A stretch of DNA of 64,000 nt from Virgibacillus dokdonensis. GTDB lineage: Bacteria; Bacillota; Bacilli; Bacillales; Amphibacillaceae. Shown here one piece after another: positions 28,944-38,862 of the stretch; positions within the stretch are counted from its first letter, which is position 1, and each line of letters opens with the position of its first letter. The notes under the pieces are model-generated. The model did no database searches. It was given only the letters and a program-made list of their open reading frames with translations, and was not told where the DNA came from. The translations under genes were made by a program, and so were the position numbers. The stretch lies in NCBI RefSeq assembly GCF_900166595.1, contig NZ_LT745763.1, positions 2,286,660 through 2,350,659 on the forward strand. The letters are read 5' to 3'.

Positions 28944-31358
28944 TTACATTAAATGATACGGTTGCATATCAATTGAAATCAACAAATCTTCTTTTTTTAT
29001 TTGCTCCGAAAAAAGCGCAGCAATCTTCCGAAGTTTTGTTTGTAAATGAGGTTCATTTCTGTATTTTATCATGCATTGATATCGATATCTATTCTTTATT
29101 CGCGGTATAGGAGATGGAGTTGGGCCTAATATTATCGTTTGATTATGAACAACACTGGATAATTTTTGTACAAATTGTTGTGTTGTGTGAACGGCTTTCA
29201 CTTGGTTTGTATGTGTAACAGTAATAAGTGCTAAAAAGAAATAAGGTGGATAATGAAATGTTTTTCGCATGACCATTTCCTTTTTATAAAAGCTTTGATA
29301 ATCGTACTGACTTGCTAGTTGAATGCTATAATGATCAGGAGTATATGTTTGCACAATAACTTTACCATTCAATTCATGTCTACCTGCGCGACCGCTTACC
29401 TGCGTCAAAATTTGAAATGTTTTTTCAGATGAACGAAAGTCTGGCAAATGCAGCATAGAATCTGCAGTTAATACGCCAACCAATGTGACATTTTCAAAAT
29501 CAAGCCCTTTAGCAATCATTTGTGTACCCAATAAAATATCAGCCTGTTTCGTTGCAAATTGGTGCAATAGCTTTTCATGGGACCCTTTTCTCCTTGTCGT
29601 ATCAACGTCCATTCGAATAACACGCGCTTCTGGTATTAGTTTTAATAAAGCTTCCTCAACCCTTTGTGTGCCAGTTCCAAAATAGCGAATGGTTTCACTT
29701 CCGCATTCTGGACATTGCGTCGGCATTTGTTCCTCATATGCACAGTAATGACATTTTAACCGATGACTATACTTATGATAAGTTAAAGCAATATCACAAT
29801 AAGGGCACTCTTTAACATGACCGCAATCTCGGCACATAACGAATGTAGAGTAGCCTCTCCGGTTTAATAATAGTACGATTTGTTCCCCTTTTTGCAAACA
29901 GGCCTCTATTTCCTTTTTTAAGGATCTGGAAAACATCGTTCGGTTACCTGCATGTAATTCTTTACGCATATCTACAATTTCTACTGGGGGCAACGGCTTG
30001 TCATTTGTTCGTTTGTTGAGCGTTTCTAGTTGATAAACACCTTTACTTGCTCTAGCATAGGATTCTAACATTGGCGTTGCACTTCCCAAAACGACAGGGC
30101 ATTGATGATTCATTCCCCGTTGAATGGCAACATCTCTTGCATGATAACGCGGCTGATCTTCCTGCTTATAGGTTAATTCATGTTCCTCATCGATTATAAT
30201 GACACCTAAGTTTTCAAATGGGGCAAAAACAGCTGACCTTGCACCGACAACGACTTGTACTTCTTTACGTTGTATGCGACGCCATTCATCGTATTTTTCA
30301 CCTGCAGATAAAGCGCTATGCATGACTGCTACATTCGAGCCAAACCTTCCTTTAAATCGTTTAACCATTTGTGGCGTTAACGATATTTCTGGAACAAGGA
30401 CAATGGCTTCCTCTCCTCTTTCAATGACTTCCTGAATAACTTGTAAATATATTTCTGTCTTTCCACTTCCCGTTATACCATGTAATAAAAAGACATTATG
30501 CTGTTTGTTTGTTACTGTTTCTTTTATAGGATTAATCGCTTCGGCTTGTTGCTCTGTCAATAATAACGGTTCTGTTCTAGTAAAATCTCCGGCTGCGTAA
30601 GGATCGCGATAAATCTCTTGTTGAAAAGTTTCTAACAATCCTTTCTTACGTAATGCATTCACTGTGCTATCCGTTGTACGTAGCTGCTTAAGCAAATAGC
30701 GTTTCTCAACTGGTTTTCGGTTTTGCAAAAAAAAGTGAAGAATTTGCTTCTGTTTTTTGGCTAGTTTAGATAAGTCTAAAGCCGCTTCCTCCAACTCATG
30801 CAAAGGCTTGGTAGGACGGACCATCGTTAGAAATTTTTTTGTAATTCGAGATTTTACTAAATACTCAATTGCTATATCGCCAGCTTTTACCGCTTCTGAC
30901 AAACGAATATATCGTATATCGGAAGCAATAAACTCTTCATATGGAACAACATTCCTACCTGCAAACAAAAACTCCAGCTCCTCAGACAAACGAGCTTCTG
31001 AAAGACGTACGATTTCCTTTTTATAAGTGGCCTTCAATACTTGTGGTAACATCGCCTGAAAGGTCGTTATTTGCAAACTTATCGTTTCATAAGCTAACCA
31101 TTTTCCAACACGTAATAATTCTTTTGTCAATACAGGCTCAAGATCAAGAACATCATTAAGAGACTTTAGATTAGAGAATTCGGAGCTACTTGCCTTTTCT
31201 ACTACAAATCCCATCACTTTTCTCGGACCAAATGGCACAATAACCCGAACCCCGGGAGCGACAATATCAAGAAATTTTTCTGGAATGAGATAGTCAAACG
31301 TCTGGTCGATGGAACTAGCAGGGACATCGACAATTACTTTTGCTATATTCACGATCAT
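28944..31358 (-). CDS. priA: Primosomal protein N' (replication restart helicase PriA)
   Basis: 3'-5' helicase of 804 residues that reloads the replisome at stalled forks. N-terminal 3'-DNA-binding domain, Walker [17 protein letters not shown] box in VIIIDEEHE, a zinc-binding insert with eight cysteines (CRDCG, CPYC, CHYC, CPEC), and the SGRAGRHE motif. Its ATG overlaps the coaBC stop by 4 nt. Confidence 0.97.
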   Translation of the reverse strand: MIVNIAKVIVDVPASSIDQTFDYLIPEKFLDIVAPGVRVIVPFGPRKVMGFVVEKASSSEFSNLKSLNDVLDLEPVLTKELLRVGKWLAYETISLQITTFQAMLPQVLKATYKKEIVRLSEARLSEELEFLFAGRNVVPYEEFIASDIRYIRLSEAVKAGDIAIEYLVKSRITKKFLTMVRPTKPLHELEEAALDLSKLAKKQKQILHFFLQNRKPVEKRYLLKQLRTTDSTVNALRKKGLLETFQQEIYRDPYAAGDFTRTEPLLLTEQQAEAINPIKETVTNKQHNVFLLHGITGSGKTEIYLQVIQEVIERGEEAIVLVPEISLTPQMVKRFKGRFGSNVAVMHSALSAGEKYDEWRRIQRKEVQVVVGARSAVFAPFENLGVIIIDEEHELTYKQEDQPRYHARDVAIQRGMNHQCPVVLGSATPMLESYARASKGVYQLETLNKRTNDKPLPPVEIVDMRKELHAGNRTMFSRSLKKEIEACLQKGEQIVLLLNRRGYSTFVMCRDCGHVKECPYCDIALTYHKYSHRLKCHYCAYEEQMPTQCPECGSETIRYFGTGTQRVEEALLKLIPEARVIRMDVDTTRRKGSHEKLLHQFATKQADILLGTQMIAKGLDFENVTLVGVLTADSMLHLPDFRSSEKTFQILTQVSGRAGRHELNGKVIVQTYTPDHYSIQLASQYDYQSFYKKEMVMRKTFHYPPYFFLALITVTHTNQVKAVHTTQQFVQKLSSVVHNQTIILGPTPSPIPRIKNRYRYQCMIKYRNEPHLQTKLRKIAALFSEQIKKEDLLISIDMQPYHLM

Positions 31359-32563
31359 TGATCCTCCAAATCTTCATGAATCAGTTTAACAATTTGTTCA
31401 GCTATCACCTGCTTTGTATTCAAAGTGAGGTTTTCCTTTCTCCCTTGTTTATTCAAATACGTAACGGCATTCGTGTCTCCAGCAAATCCGGAACCTTCAA
31501 GAGAAATATCGTTAACAATAATTGCATCCAGGTTCTTTTTCTGCAACTTTTTATAACCATTTTCGATCGGTGTTTCTGTTTCAGCAGCAAATCCTACAAG
31601 AAACTGATCCTCTTTTTGGTTACCCAACGTCTGTAATATATCTCTTGTACGTTCCATCTCGAGGTATAACGGACCAGGTTGCTTTTTCATTTTTTGATCA
31701 TACGTGATGCTCGGACGATAATCAGCAACAGCTGCAGCTTTAATGATAATATCACTTTTAGTAGCGTGCTCCAGCATAGCTTCATACATTTCCTCAGCAG
31801 TTGTAACATCCACCCTTTCAATTTGATGGTGTTGTACTTGCACTTGACTTGGACCGGCTACCAACGTAACGGAAGCACCTGCATTAGCAGCTGCTTCTGC
31901 TATCGCAAAGCCCATTTTTCCGGAAGAACGATTCGTAAAATAACGGACTGGATCTATTTTTTCTTGTGTTGGTCCAGCAGAAATCAACATTTTCTTTCCT
32001 TTTAAAAATAATTGTGCCTTTTTCTGTTGATGTACTTCTATCGTTTTTATAATCTGCACCGGCTCTTCTAATCTGCCTTTTCCTACATAACCACAAGCTA
32101 AATAACCAGATCCAGGTTCGATAAAACGATACCCCCAGTCTACTAAAGTTTGCATGTTTTTTATAACTGCTGGATGTGCATACATGTGCACATTCATTGC
32201 AGGAGCAATATATACATCTGCTTGGGTAGCAAGTAATACCGTCGATAACATGTCATCAGCAATTCCGTTGGCAAGCTTTCCGATTATATTTGCAGTTGCT
32301 GGGGCAATAATTATAATATCAGCCCAATCAGCCACATCGATATGAGCAATTCTTTCTGGATCTTTTTCATCAAATGTGTCCGTATATACAGGGTTACGGG
32401 TAAGCGCTTGAAATGTTAAAGGTGTAACGAATTTCATTGCATTATCAGTCATGATCACCTTTACATTTGCTCCTTGTTGCGTCAACTTACTAGCGAGACT
32501 ACAAGCCTTATAAGCTGCTATCCCTCCTGATACACCCAACACAATATTTTTGGAATAAACCAT
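31355..32563 (-). CDS. coaBC: Bifunctional phosphopantothenoylcysteine decarboxylase/phosphopantothenate-cysteine ligase
   Basis: 402 residues covering two steps of CoA synthesis. The CoaC flavoprotein domain (about 1-180) shows GGIAAYK, PAMNVHMY and the substrate-flap cysteine in ACGYVGKGRL. The CoaB domain (about 185-402) shows SAGPTQEKIDPVRYFTNRSS. RBS AAAGGAG. It begins a coaBC-priA-fmt-rsmB run. A strong hairpin separates it from rpoZ. Confidence 0.97.
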   Translation of the reverse strand: MVYSKNIVLGVSGGIAAYKACSLASKLTQQGANVKVIMTDNAMKFVTPLTFQALTRNPVYTDTFDEKDPERIAHIDVADWADIIIIAPATANIIGKLANGIADDMLSTVLLATQADVYIAPAMNVHMYAHPAVIKNMQTLVDWGYRFIEPGSGYLACGYVGKGRLEEPVQIIKTIEVHQQKKAQLFLKGKKMLISAGPTQEKIDPVRYFTNRSSGKMGFAIAEAAANAGASVTLVAGPSQVQVQHHQIERVDVTTAEEMYEAMLEHATKSDIIIKAAAVADYRPSITYDQKMKKQPGPLYLEMERTRDILQTLGNQKEDQFLVGFAAETETPIENGYKKLQKKNLDAIIVNDISLEGSGFAGDTNAVTYLNKQGRKENLTLNTKQVIAEQIVKLIHEDLEDQ

Positions 32564-32637
32564 GTTTTTTGCTCCTTTCTTTTCATTTTCCAGTTGACCA
32601 TGTTGTACTTGTTACTTCATTTTAAATAGGCCTATGC

Positions 32638-32674
32638 AGAAACTCCCTCGCAACTAAGTTTGCGAGGGAGTTTC
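32638..32674 (-). terminator. Strong 16 bp hairpin between rpoZ and coaBC
   Basis: AGAAACTCCCTCGCAA (32638-32653) and TTGCGAGGGAGTTTCT (32659-32674) pair perfectly around a 5 nt loop. On the minus strand no U-tract follows (GCATAGG), so it is a terminator of unusual form or an mRNA stabiliser 54 bp after the rpoZ stop. Confidence 0.55.
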
Positions 32675-32727
32675 TACGCTTCATTATGATAACCTCTTTC
32701 ATCATCCCTGCAACTGGGAGATATTCC

Positions 32728-32939
32728 TTATAATTGACTTTTTCCCGCCTCTTCGTCAATAAATAACTTTCCTGCCTGAACTTCTTCCAGTGCCATACCA
32801 ACGTATTGATAGGATTTTGGGTTATCAATTAACACTTTCTTCGTTTCGCTAATTTGTCTAGCTCTTCTGGCAGCGAGTGTAACAAGGCTATATTTTGAGT
32901 TAACTTTTTTTAGTAAAGAGTCTATCGATGGGTCTAGCA

Positions 32940-32940
<1 letters not shown>
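32728..32940 (-). CDS. rpoZ: DNA-directed RNA polymerase omega subunit
   Basis: 70 residues, the short omega of Firmicutes, with the conserved KYSLVTLAARRARQI and the ALEEVQAGK motif. It supports RNA polymerase assembly. TTGGAGGATG serves as RBS; the ATG overlaps the gmk stop. Confidence 0.96.
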
Positions 32941-33832
<892 letters not shown>

Positions 33833-34417
33833 TATGAACCCTCCGTATATTCTTTCTCTCTATAATTTATATATTCCGTTCTAAAGATTGCTTGAATAGT
33901 GTATTACAAATGACCCTTATTTCTACATTGCTTCGCTTCGTTTTTATGACGATCGCGATACTCCTTAACGATTTTTCTTTTAAAAGGACATTTATTACTG
34001 AACCTGGCCTTCAGATCACTTTTTTAACAAGCTTCTATTATAAAAACAATTACATTTTAATTTTTATATAAGTGATATAAGAACGCCTTCCTTTCTTACA
34101 CTATAGGGAAGTATAAAATTTTTAGGGTTTATTGTATCAGCAAAACGATGGTGTTTTATCGTCAGAAAGACTTGGCGATCGCCAAGTCTTTCTAATGCCC
34201 ATGGATACCCTATTCAAGGTGTTTGCACGAGAAGATAGAAAAACTCCGGTTATGAATGCAGGCTGTTTTTAACAAAGTATTACTATGGTTACATATAAAA
34301 ATGTCGGCGTTAATAGATAAGATTATAAACGATTGCTAGTTAAACACGAATGAAGTCACAAATATGTTTTCAACCTTTATTCATATTATACGTAAAAAAA
34401 GGTGCTTAACACAACTA
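33833..34417. other. Intergenic region remA-yicC
   Basis: 585 bp without a credible gene. It contains a reverse-oriented A repeat (34087-34193) with a perfect 30 bp palindrome. The remA promoter must lie in the lower part, but is not clear. Confidence 0.5.
34087..34193 (-). repeat. A-family repeat, reverse-oriented full copy A4
   Basis: Read on the minus strand it gives AGAAAGACTTGGC-GATC-GCCAAGTCTTTCT, a variable middle, then ATAAACCC, TTTTATACTT, CCCTATAGTGTAAGAAAGG. All blocks of the A consensus appear in order. It is the only copy in this orientation. Confidence 0.75.
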
Positions 34418-35302
34418 TTACTCCATATTTTGCACTTGTTCTTTAATTTTTTCAATTTCACTCTTGATCAAAATGGTATACTCACTAATTACTGTATCAA
34501 CGGATTTCGAACCAATTGTATTTGCTTCACGAAGTAATTCTTGAGCAATAAATTCTAACTTCCTTCCAATCGGCTCTGTTAATATGATTGTTTGCTCCAT
34601 CTGTGCTAAGTGGCTATGCATACGTATTATTTCTTCAGTAATATCGCCTTTTTCAGCTAATAAAACAATTTCTTGATATAATCTAGCTGTATCTTGTAGC
34701 GGTTCTTCCATAAAATGATCGGATACTCTACGTTTAATTCGCTCTCGATGTGCAGTTAAAGCAAACGGTTGACGTCCCTTTATTTTTTCTACATATTCTA
34801 CTAGATTATGTATACGTGTCCGTAAATCTTTTAATAGAGAGACACCCTCTTTTTCCCTCATTTCTAATGCTTGTTTACTAGCATGATTGACTGCATTCAT
34901 CAACAAGGAAATGTATTCATCCGATATGTTGTTCTCCTTTTCAGATACAGAAAATATCTCTGGAAAGCTAGTAATAACCGTCATTGGCAAATCTCCATTA
35001 AGCTGATATCGCTGCTTCAACTCTTGTAACTGCTCCATGTATTGATCTACTAGGTCCCAATTTGCTTCCACCGTTTTTTGTAGCAACGTTTCTCCATAAA
35101 TTTGAATATATAATTCTACTCTTCCACGTTGAAAAAAGGTCTTGAGTATCCTTCTAAGTTGATCCTCCAAAAATATACATTGACTTGGAATTTTCATACT
35201 TACATCAAAATATCTATGATTCACCGTTTTAACCTCAACTGCTATCGTTAACTCATTCGTACCAACCTTCGCTCTTCCGTAGCTCGTCATACTTTTTGCC
35301 AT
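34418..35302 (-). CDS. yicC: YicC/YloC family endoribonuclease
   Basis: 294 residues from the ATG at 35302 (MAKSMTSYGRA); the frame also opens at a GTG three codons earlier, which lies in the RBS GGAGTG. N-terminal YicC-like core (about 1-155) and C-terminal DUF1732 domain with REKEG and LIKSEIEKIKEQVQN. E. coli YicC is an endoribonuclease; that function is family knowledge. It precedes remA, as in B. subtilis (yloC-remA). Confidence 0.93.
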   Translation of the reverse strand: MAKSMTSYGRAKVGTNELTIAVEVKTVNHRYFDVSMKIPSQCIFLEDQLRRILKTFFQRGRVELYIQIYGETLLQKTVEANWDLVDQYMEQLQELKQRYQLNGDLPMTVITSFPEIFSVSEKENNISDEYISLLMNAVNHASKQALEMREKEGVSLLKDLRTRIHNLVEYVEKIKGRQPFALTAHRERIKRRVSDHFMEEPLQDTARLYQEIVLLAEKGDITEEIIRMHSHLAQMEQTIILTEPIGRKLEFIAQELLREANTIGSKSVDTVISEYTILIKSEIEKIKEQVQNME

Positions 35303-35464
35303 ACTAATCACTCCATCTATATCGTATTATACCCTCTGTTCCTTTTTATTGAAAAGAGATATGGTTGTCCGTTCTACTACAATCTCAATACAACTCATTA
35401 TTTAATCGTGTAGAGAAAAAGACAGTTGTTTTAAAAAATTAAATAGTCACTTCTTCCTCCATGC

Positions 35465-35498
35465 AAAAGAAGCGTGCCATATGTTACGACGGCACGCT
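35465..35498 (-). terminator. Terminator after the Ca-ATPase gene
   Basis: AGCGTGCC (35471-35478) pairs with GGCACGCT (35491-35498) around a 12 nt loop, then TCTTTTGC on the minus strand. It lies 14 bp beyond the stop. Confidence 0.75.
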
Positions 35499-35511
35499 CA
35501 AATAGTTACTA

Positions 35512-38166
35512 TTATTTTTTAGTAAAACCAAAAATAACGGTCGGTAACGAACTAAGAGCTAAGATTAACGCCCAGTCTCTTAAACTTAAAGATACTGTAT
35601 GAAAAATAGGTTGTATTGGCGTCCAATAAATAACGACTAATAACAGTACAAGAGATGACAACACAGCTAATACAAGATACATATTTTCAAATGGGTTTCT
35701 TGCAAAAATAGATCGCTCACTCCGACAATCAAATACGTGAATCAATTGCGCCATTACTAATGTGGTAAAAGCAATCGTTTGGGCATAAGTTAGATGAGTT
35801 GGGTCATTTTGATATGCAATGATAAACCCGATGAGGGTGACAGCACCAATTACGATCCCCCTACTAATGATTTTATAGCCTAGTCCACGGGCAAATACTC
35901 CCTCATCTATACTCCTTGGATGTTTCTTCATCACATCCCCTTCTGCTTTATCCATCCCTAAAGCCATTGCTGGTAGTCCATCTGTAACTAAGTTCACCCA
36001 TAAAATTTGTACAGGTACAAGTGGTAATGGTAAGGAAAGTAACATAGCAAACAACATAACTAAAATCTCACCAACATTGGAAGCTAACAAATAGCGAATA
36101 AATTTTCGTATATTTTCATAAATCGTTCGTCCTTCTTCAATTGCAGCTTTTATCGTAGCAAAATTATCATCCATTAGTATAAGCGAGGAGGCTTCTTTTG
36201 TTACATCTGTTCCGCTTTGCCCCATACTAATCCCAATATTACTCGCTTTTATAGCAGGTGCGTCATTTACGCCATCACCTGTCATCGCCACCACATGCCC
36301 CTTTTGTTGAAAAGCATGGACGATCCTTAATTTATGTTCTGGGGTAACACGTGCAAACACGTAAACATCTTCAATCGTATCTTCCAATTCTTGTTGAGAC
36401 ATATTGTTCATTTGATATCCTTCTAGTACGTTCCCATCTTCTGGCATTAGTTCTAAGTTTAACGCAATCGCCCGAGCTGTTTTAGCATGATCTCCTGTAA
36501 TCATGACAGTTTTAATACCAGCGTTACGGCATTCTTGAACGGCTTTCTTTACTTCTTTCCGAGGTGGATCCATCATCCCGTAAACACCGATAAAAGTTAA
36601 ATCTTTTTCAAGAACAGATGATAAAGCATCTTCATCATTGGACAACGGCTTTACAGCAATAGCTAATGTACGTAATGCTTTTTCTGCCATCTGATTAATG
36701 GCCTGTTCAATTGCAACTTGCCTTGGTGCCTTTAAAAGTTGTTTTCCCCCTTCTTCTAACACATATGCTGATCGAGGTAATAAAACTTCTGGTGCACCTT
36801 TCGTAATTAAAAAGCGGCGTTTCTCCTTATCTTCCACAATGACACTCATTCGTTTACGATCGGAATCAAACGGAAATTCCTTAATAATGTTATAGGCTTG
36901 TTTATCTTCTTCACTTAGCCCGATTTTTCTAGCTGCAATAACTAATGCCCCATCAGTTGGATTACCATCAATGGTATATTTACCTTTCTTTTTAGCCAGT
37001 GAAGCTTGATTGCAAAGTAAGCCATATAAAAGCATCGTTGACAAATGAGGAGAACTGTTCTTTATTTTTTCGTCGTTGCAAAAAAAATCTCCTTGTAAAT
37101 CATATCCATCACCAGTTACGTATAGCTGTTTTCCATGAAGCAATACTTCCTTTACTGTCATTTTATTTTCCGTCATTGTTCCCGTCTTATCTGAACAAAT
37201 AACCGAAGCACATCCCAATGTTTCAACTGCGGACAATTTACGAACGATTGCTTTTTTTCGGATCATACGTTGAACACCGAGGGAGAGTGCGACCGTTACA
37301 ATAGCTGGCAGGCCTTCTGGAATAGCAGCAACTGCAAGCGAAACACCGGCTAAAAACATCGTATAAGCTGGCTGACCTTGTATAACACCTAATACGACGA
37401 CTAAAGCAGTAAGCAGTAAGGCAATAACAATTAAAAACTTACCTAATTCTGCAAGTTTACGTTCTAGAGGTGTCATCACTTTCTTTGTATTTGCCATTAG
37501 AGAAGCAATTTGCCCCATAACCGTCTGCATGCCAGTGCCAACAACGATGCCAATTCCTGTTCCGCGAGTGACTAATGTCCCCATAAATCCCATATTAACT
37601 TGATCTTGTGCATCTAATTTAGCACGGTGGATAGCTTGGGCATGTTTTGATACTGGAAGCGATTCTCCAGTTAGTGCTGACTCTTCCGTTTCTAGACTAT
37701 CTGAACGAATAATCCGTATATCTGCTGGTATACGGTCACCACTTGAAATCCGAACAATATCGCCAACAACTACATGTTTTGAAGGAATTCTTTCCCATTT
37801 TTTATCACGTAGAACATAAGCCATAGGAGCTGATAATTCTTTTAATTTATCAAGCGATTTTTCGGCCTTTTGCTCTTGAAAAAAACCGATACAACCATTG
37901 ACGATTACAATGACCATAATTGCAATTGCATCGATATATTCACCTAACAGACCCGCAATTAATGTAGCTGCTAATAGAACAAGTACCATAAAATCTTGAA
38001 ATTGCTTTATAAAAATCAACCATTTTGACATTTTTTTCTGCGCTTCTAAAACATTTTCTCCGTATTGCTTACGTCTTTTTTCCACTTGCTTAACAGATAA
38101 ACCACGATTAGCAGTAACGTGCAACTTTTTTTCTACATCTTCTACTTCTAACTGATACCATTTCAT
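35512..38166 (-). CDS. yloB: Cation-translocating P-type ATPase, calcium type (YloB)
   Basis: 884 residues from the ATG at 38166 (MKWYQLEV), which has GGAGG 8 nt upstream; ten further codons are open before it. P2-type (SERCA-like) architecture: N-terminal cation ATPase segment, TGES near 166-169, PEGLP in TM4 (283-287), phosphorylation site DKTGTMTEN at D326, KGAPE, TGD, GDGVNDAPA, and about ten membrane helices. B. subtilis YloB exports Ca2+. It lies divergent from rqcH, as in B. subtilis. Confidence 0.94.
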   Translation of the reverse strand: MKWYQLEVEDVEKKLHVTANRGLSVKQVEKRRKQYGENVLEAQKKMSKWLIFIKQFQDFMVLVLLAATLIAGLLGEYIDAIAIMVIVIVNGCIGFFQEQKAEKSLDKLKELSAPMAYVLRDKKWERIPSKHVVVGDIVRISSGDRIPADIRIIRSDSLETEESALTGESLPVSKHAQAIHRAKLDAQDQVNMGFMGTLVTRGTGIGIVVGTGMQTVMGQIASLMANTKKVMTPLERKLAELGKFLIVIALLLTALVVVLGVIQGQPAYTMFLAGVSLAVAAIPEGLPAIVTVALSLGVQRMIRKKAIVRKLSAVETLGCASVICSDKTGTMTENKMTVKEVLLHGKQLYVTGDGYDLQGDFFCNDEKIKNSSPHLSTMLLYGLLCNQASLAKKKGKYTIDGNPTDGALVIAARKIGLSEEDKQAYNIIKEFPFDSDRKRMSVIVEDKEKRRFLITKGAPEVLLPRSAYVLEEGGKQLLKAPRQVAIEQAINQMAEKALRTLAIAVKPLSNDEDALSSVLEKDLTFIGVYGMMDPPRKEVKKAVQECRNAGIKTVMITGDHAKTARAIALNLELMPEDGNVLEGYQMNNMSQQELEDTIEDVYVFARVTPEHKLRIVHAFQQKGHVVAMTGDGVNDAPAIKASNIGISMGQSGTDVTKEASSLILMDDNFATIKAAIEEGRTIYENIRKFIRYLLASNVGEILVMLFAMLLSLPLPLVPVQILWVNLVTDGLPAMALGMDKAEGDVMKKHPRSIDEGVFARGLGYKIISRGIVIGAVTLIGFIIAYQNDPTHLTYAQTIAFTTLVMAQLIHVFDCRSERSIFARNPFENMYLVLAVLSSLVLLLVVIYWTPIQPIFHTVSLSLRDWALILALSSLPTVIFGFTKK

Positions 38167-38339
38167 CCTGCATTCCTCCAGATTCTTACCTTTCAATTTG
38201 CCATCATATCGGTTCTTTCCACCGTTCCTTTTACTTTAAATCCTATCCATCTACCAGAAAAAACTGCCTATATCTTATGTTTGTCTAACTAAAAAATGTT
38301 GCCACAACTAGAAAATGCATGTGTATAACATGTACATTC

Positions 38340-38433
38340 GAAAAACTTGGCTTGTCGGCAAACTTTATGACGGAAGGCGTAGTTTTTCTTATACTATAAA
38401 CCCGTAAAGATTCATGCTTTCCTATAGTAGAAC
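38340..38433 (+). repeat. A-family repeat, copy A5
   Basis: GAAAAACTTGGCTTGTCGGC, ATGACGGAAGGCG, TAGTTTTTCTTATACTATAA, ATGCTTTCCTATAGTAGAAC. TTCTTATACTATA and TATAGTAGAA form the inner inverted repeat. One of the better copies. Confidence 0.8.
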
Positions 38434-38444
38434 AAAAGATCGGG

Positions 38445-38647
38445 ACGCCCGTTTAGCAATGTAGCGACTGGAACGAATCAACGAAAAATAAAGGAATCAT
38501 GCCAAATAGGAGTATGCCGACGTCTGGCGGCAAGCCCGTTTTTAGTCGGCCTTCCTCTTAGCCACGAACCGATGATGACGTAGCGTAGGGCGATTCGTGA
38601 AGTCGCCTAGTTGCTGGCCTCATCCGCCGGACGTGGCTTATTCGGCT
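38445..38647 (+). repeat. B-family structured repeat, copy B1
   Basis: Collinear over its whole length with 52653-52861, about four-fifths identical by eye. Shared blocks: CCGTTTAGCAA, GGAACGAATCAAC, GGAATCATGCC, CAAGCCCGTTTTTAGTCGG, CTTCCTCTTAGC, TTCGTGAAGTC, GTTGCTGG, GGACGTGGC. AGCAA/TTGCT and ACGAATC/GATTCGT can pair across the element, and GCCGAC/GTCGGC forms an inner hairpin. Confidence 0.8.
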
Positions 38648-38834
38648 ATGTTGTTATACACAAGCCACTAATTTTATACTTTTGTATAAAAAACCGCCTT
38701 CAAGTGCTTTTCATAATAGATCGTGACTCGACATACGAGCCATCATGCTTCGTATCTTTTAAAAGAGATCTATTCGAGCGGTTGCTCTTTGTACTACCTC
38801 TTTCCATATATGTATGCAGACTTGTCCACAAAAA

Positions 38835-38843
38835 TGCTATAAT
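38835..38843 (+). promoter_or_regulatory. Extended -10 element before rqcH
   Basis: TGCTATAAT is a perfect TG-N-TATAAT extended -10, 19 bp before the rqcH start; the -35 region is weak. The transcript would have a short leader carrying the RBS GAGGTG. Confidence 0.55.
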
Positions 38844-38862
38844 TGCCATTGAGGTGATTAAG

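Larger units (their letters stand above)
38167..38834. other. Divergent intergenic region yloB-rqcH with two repeats
   Basis: About 670 bp with no gene. It holds A repeat A5 (38340-38433) directly followed by B repeat B1 (38445-38647). An in-frame extension of rqcH back to 38611 runs through B1 and has no RBS, so I take it as chance. Confidence 0.7.

Noticed and set aside
38611..38862. 84-codon N-terminal extension of rqcH
   Set aside because: It runs through the B repeat and has no RBS. The ATG at 38863 has GAGGTG and matches the known RqcH N-terminus.
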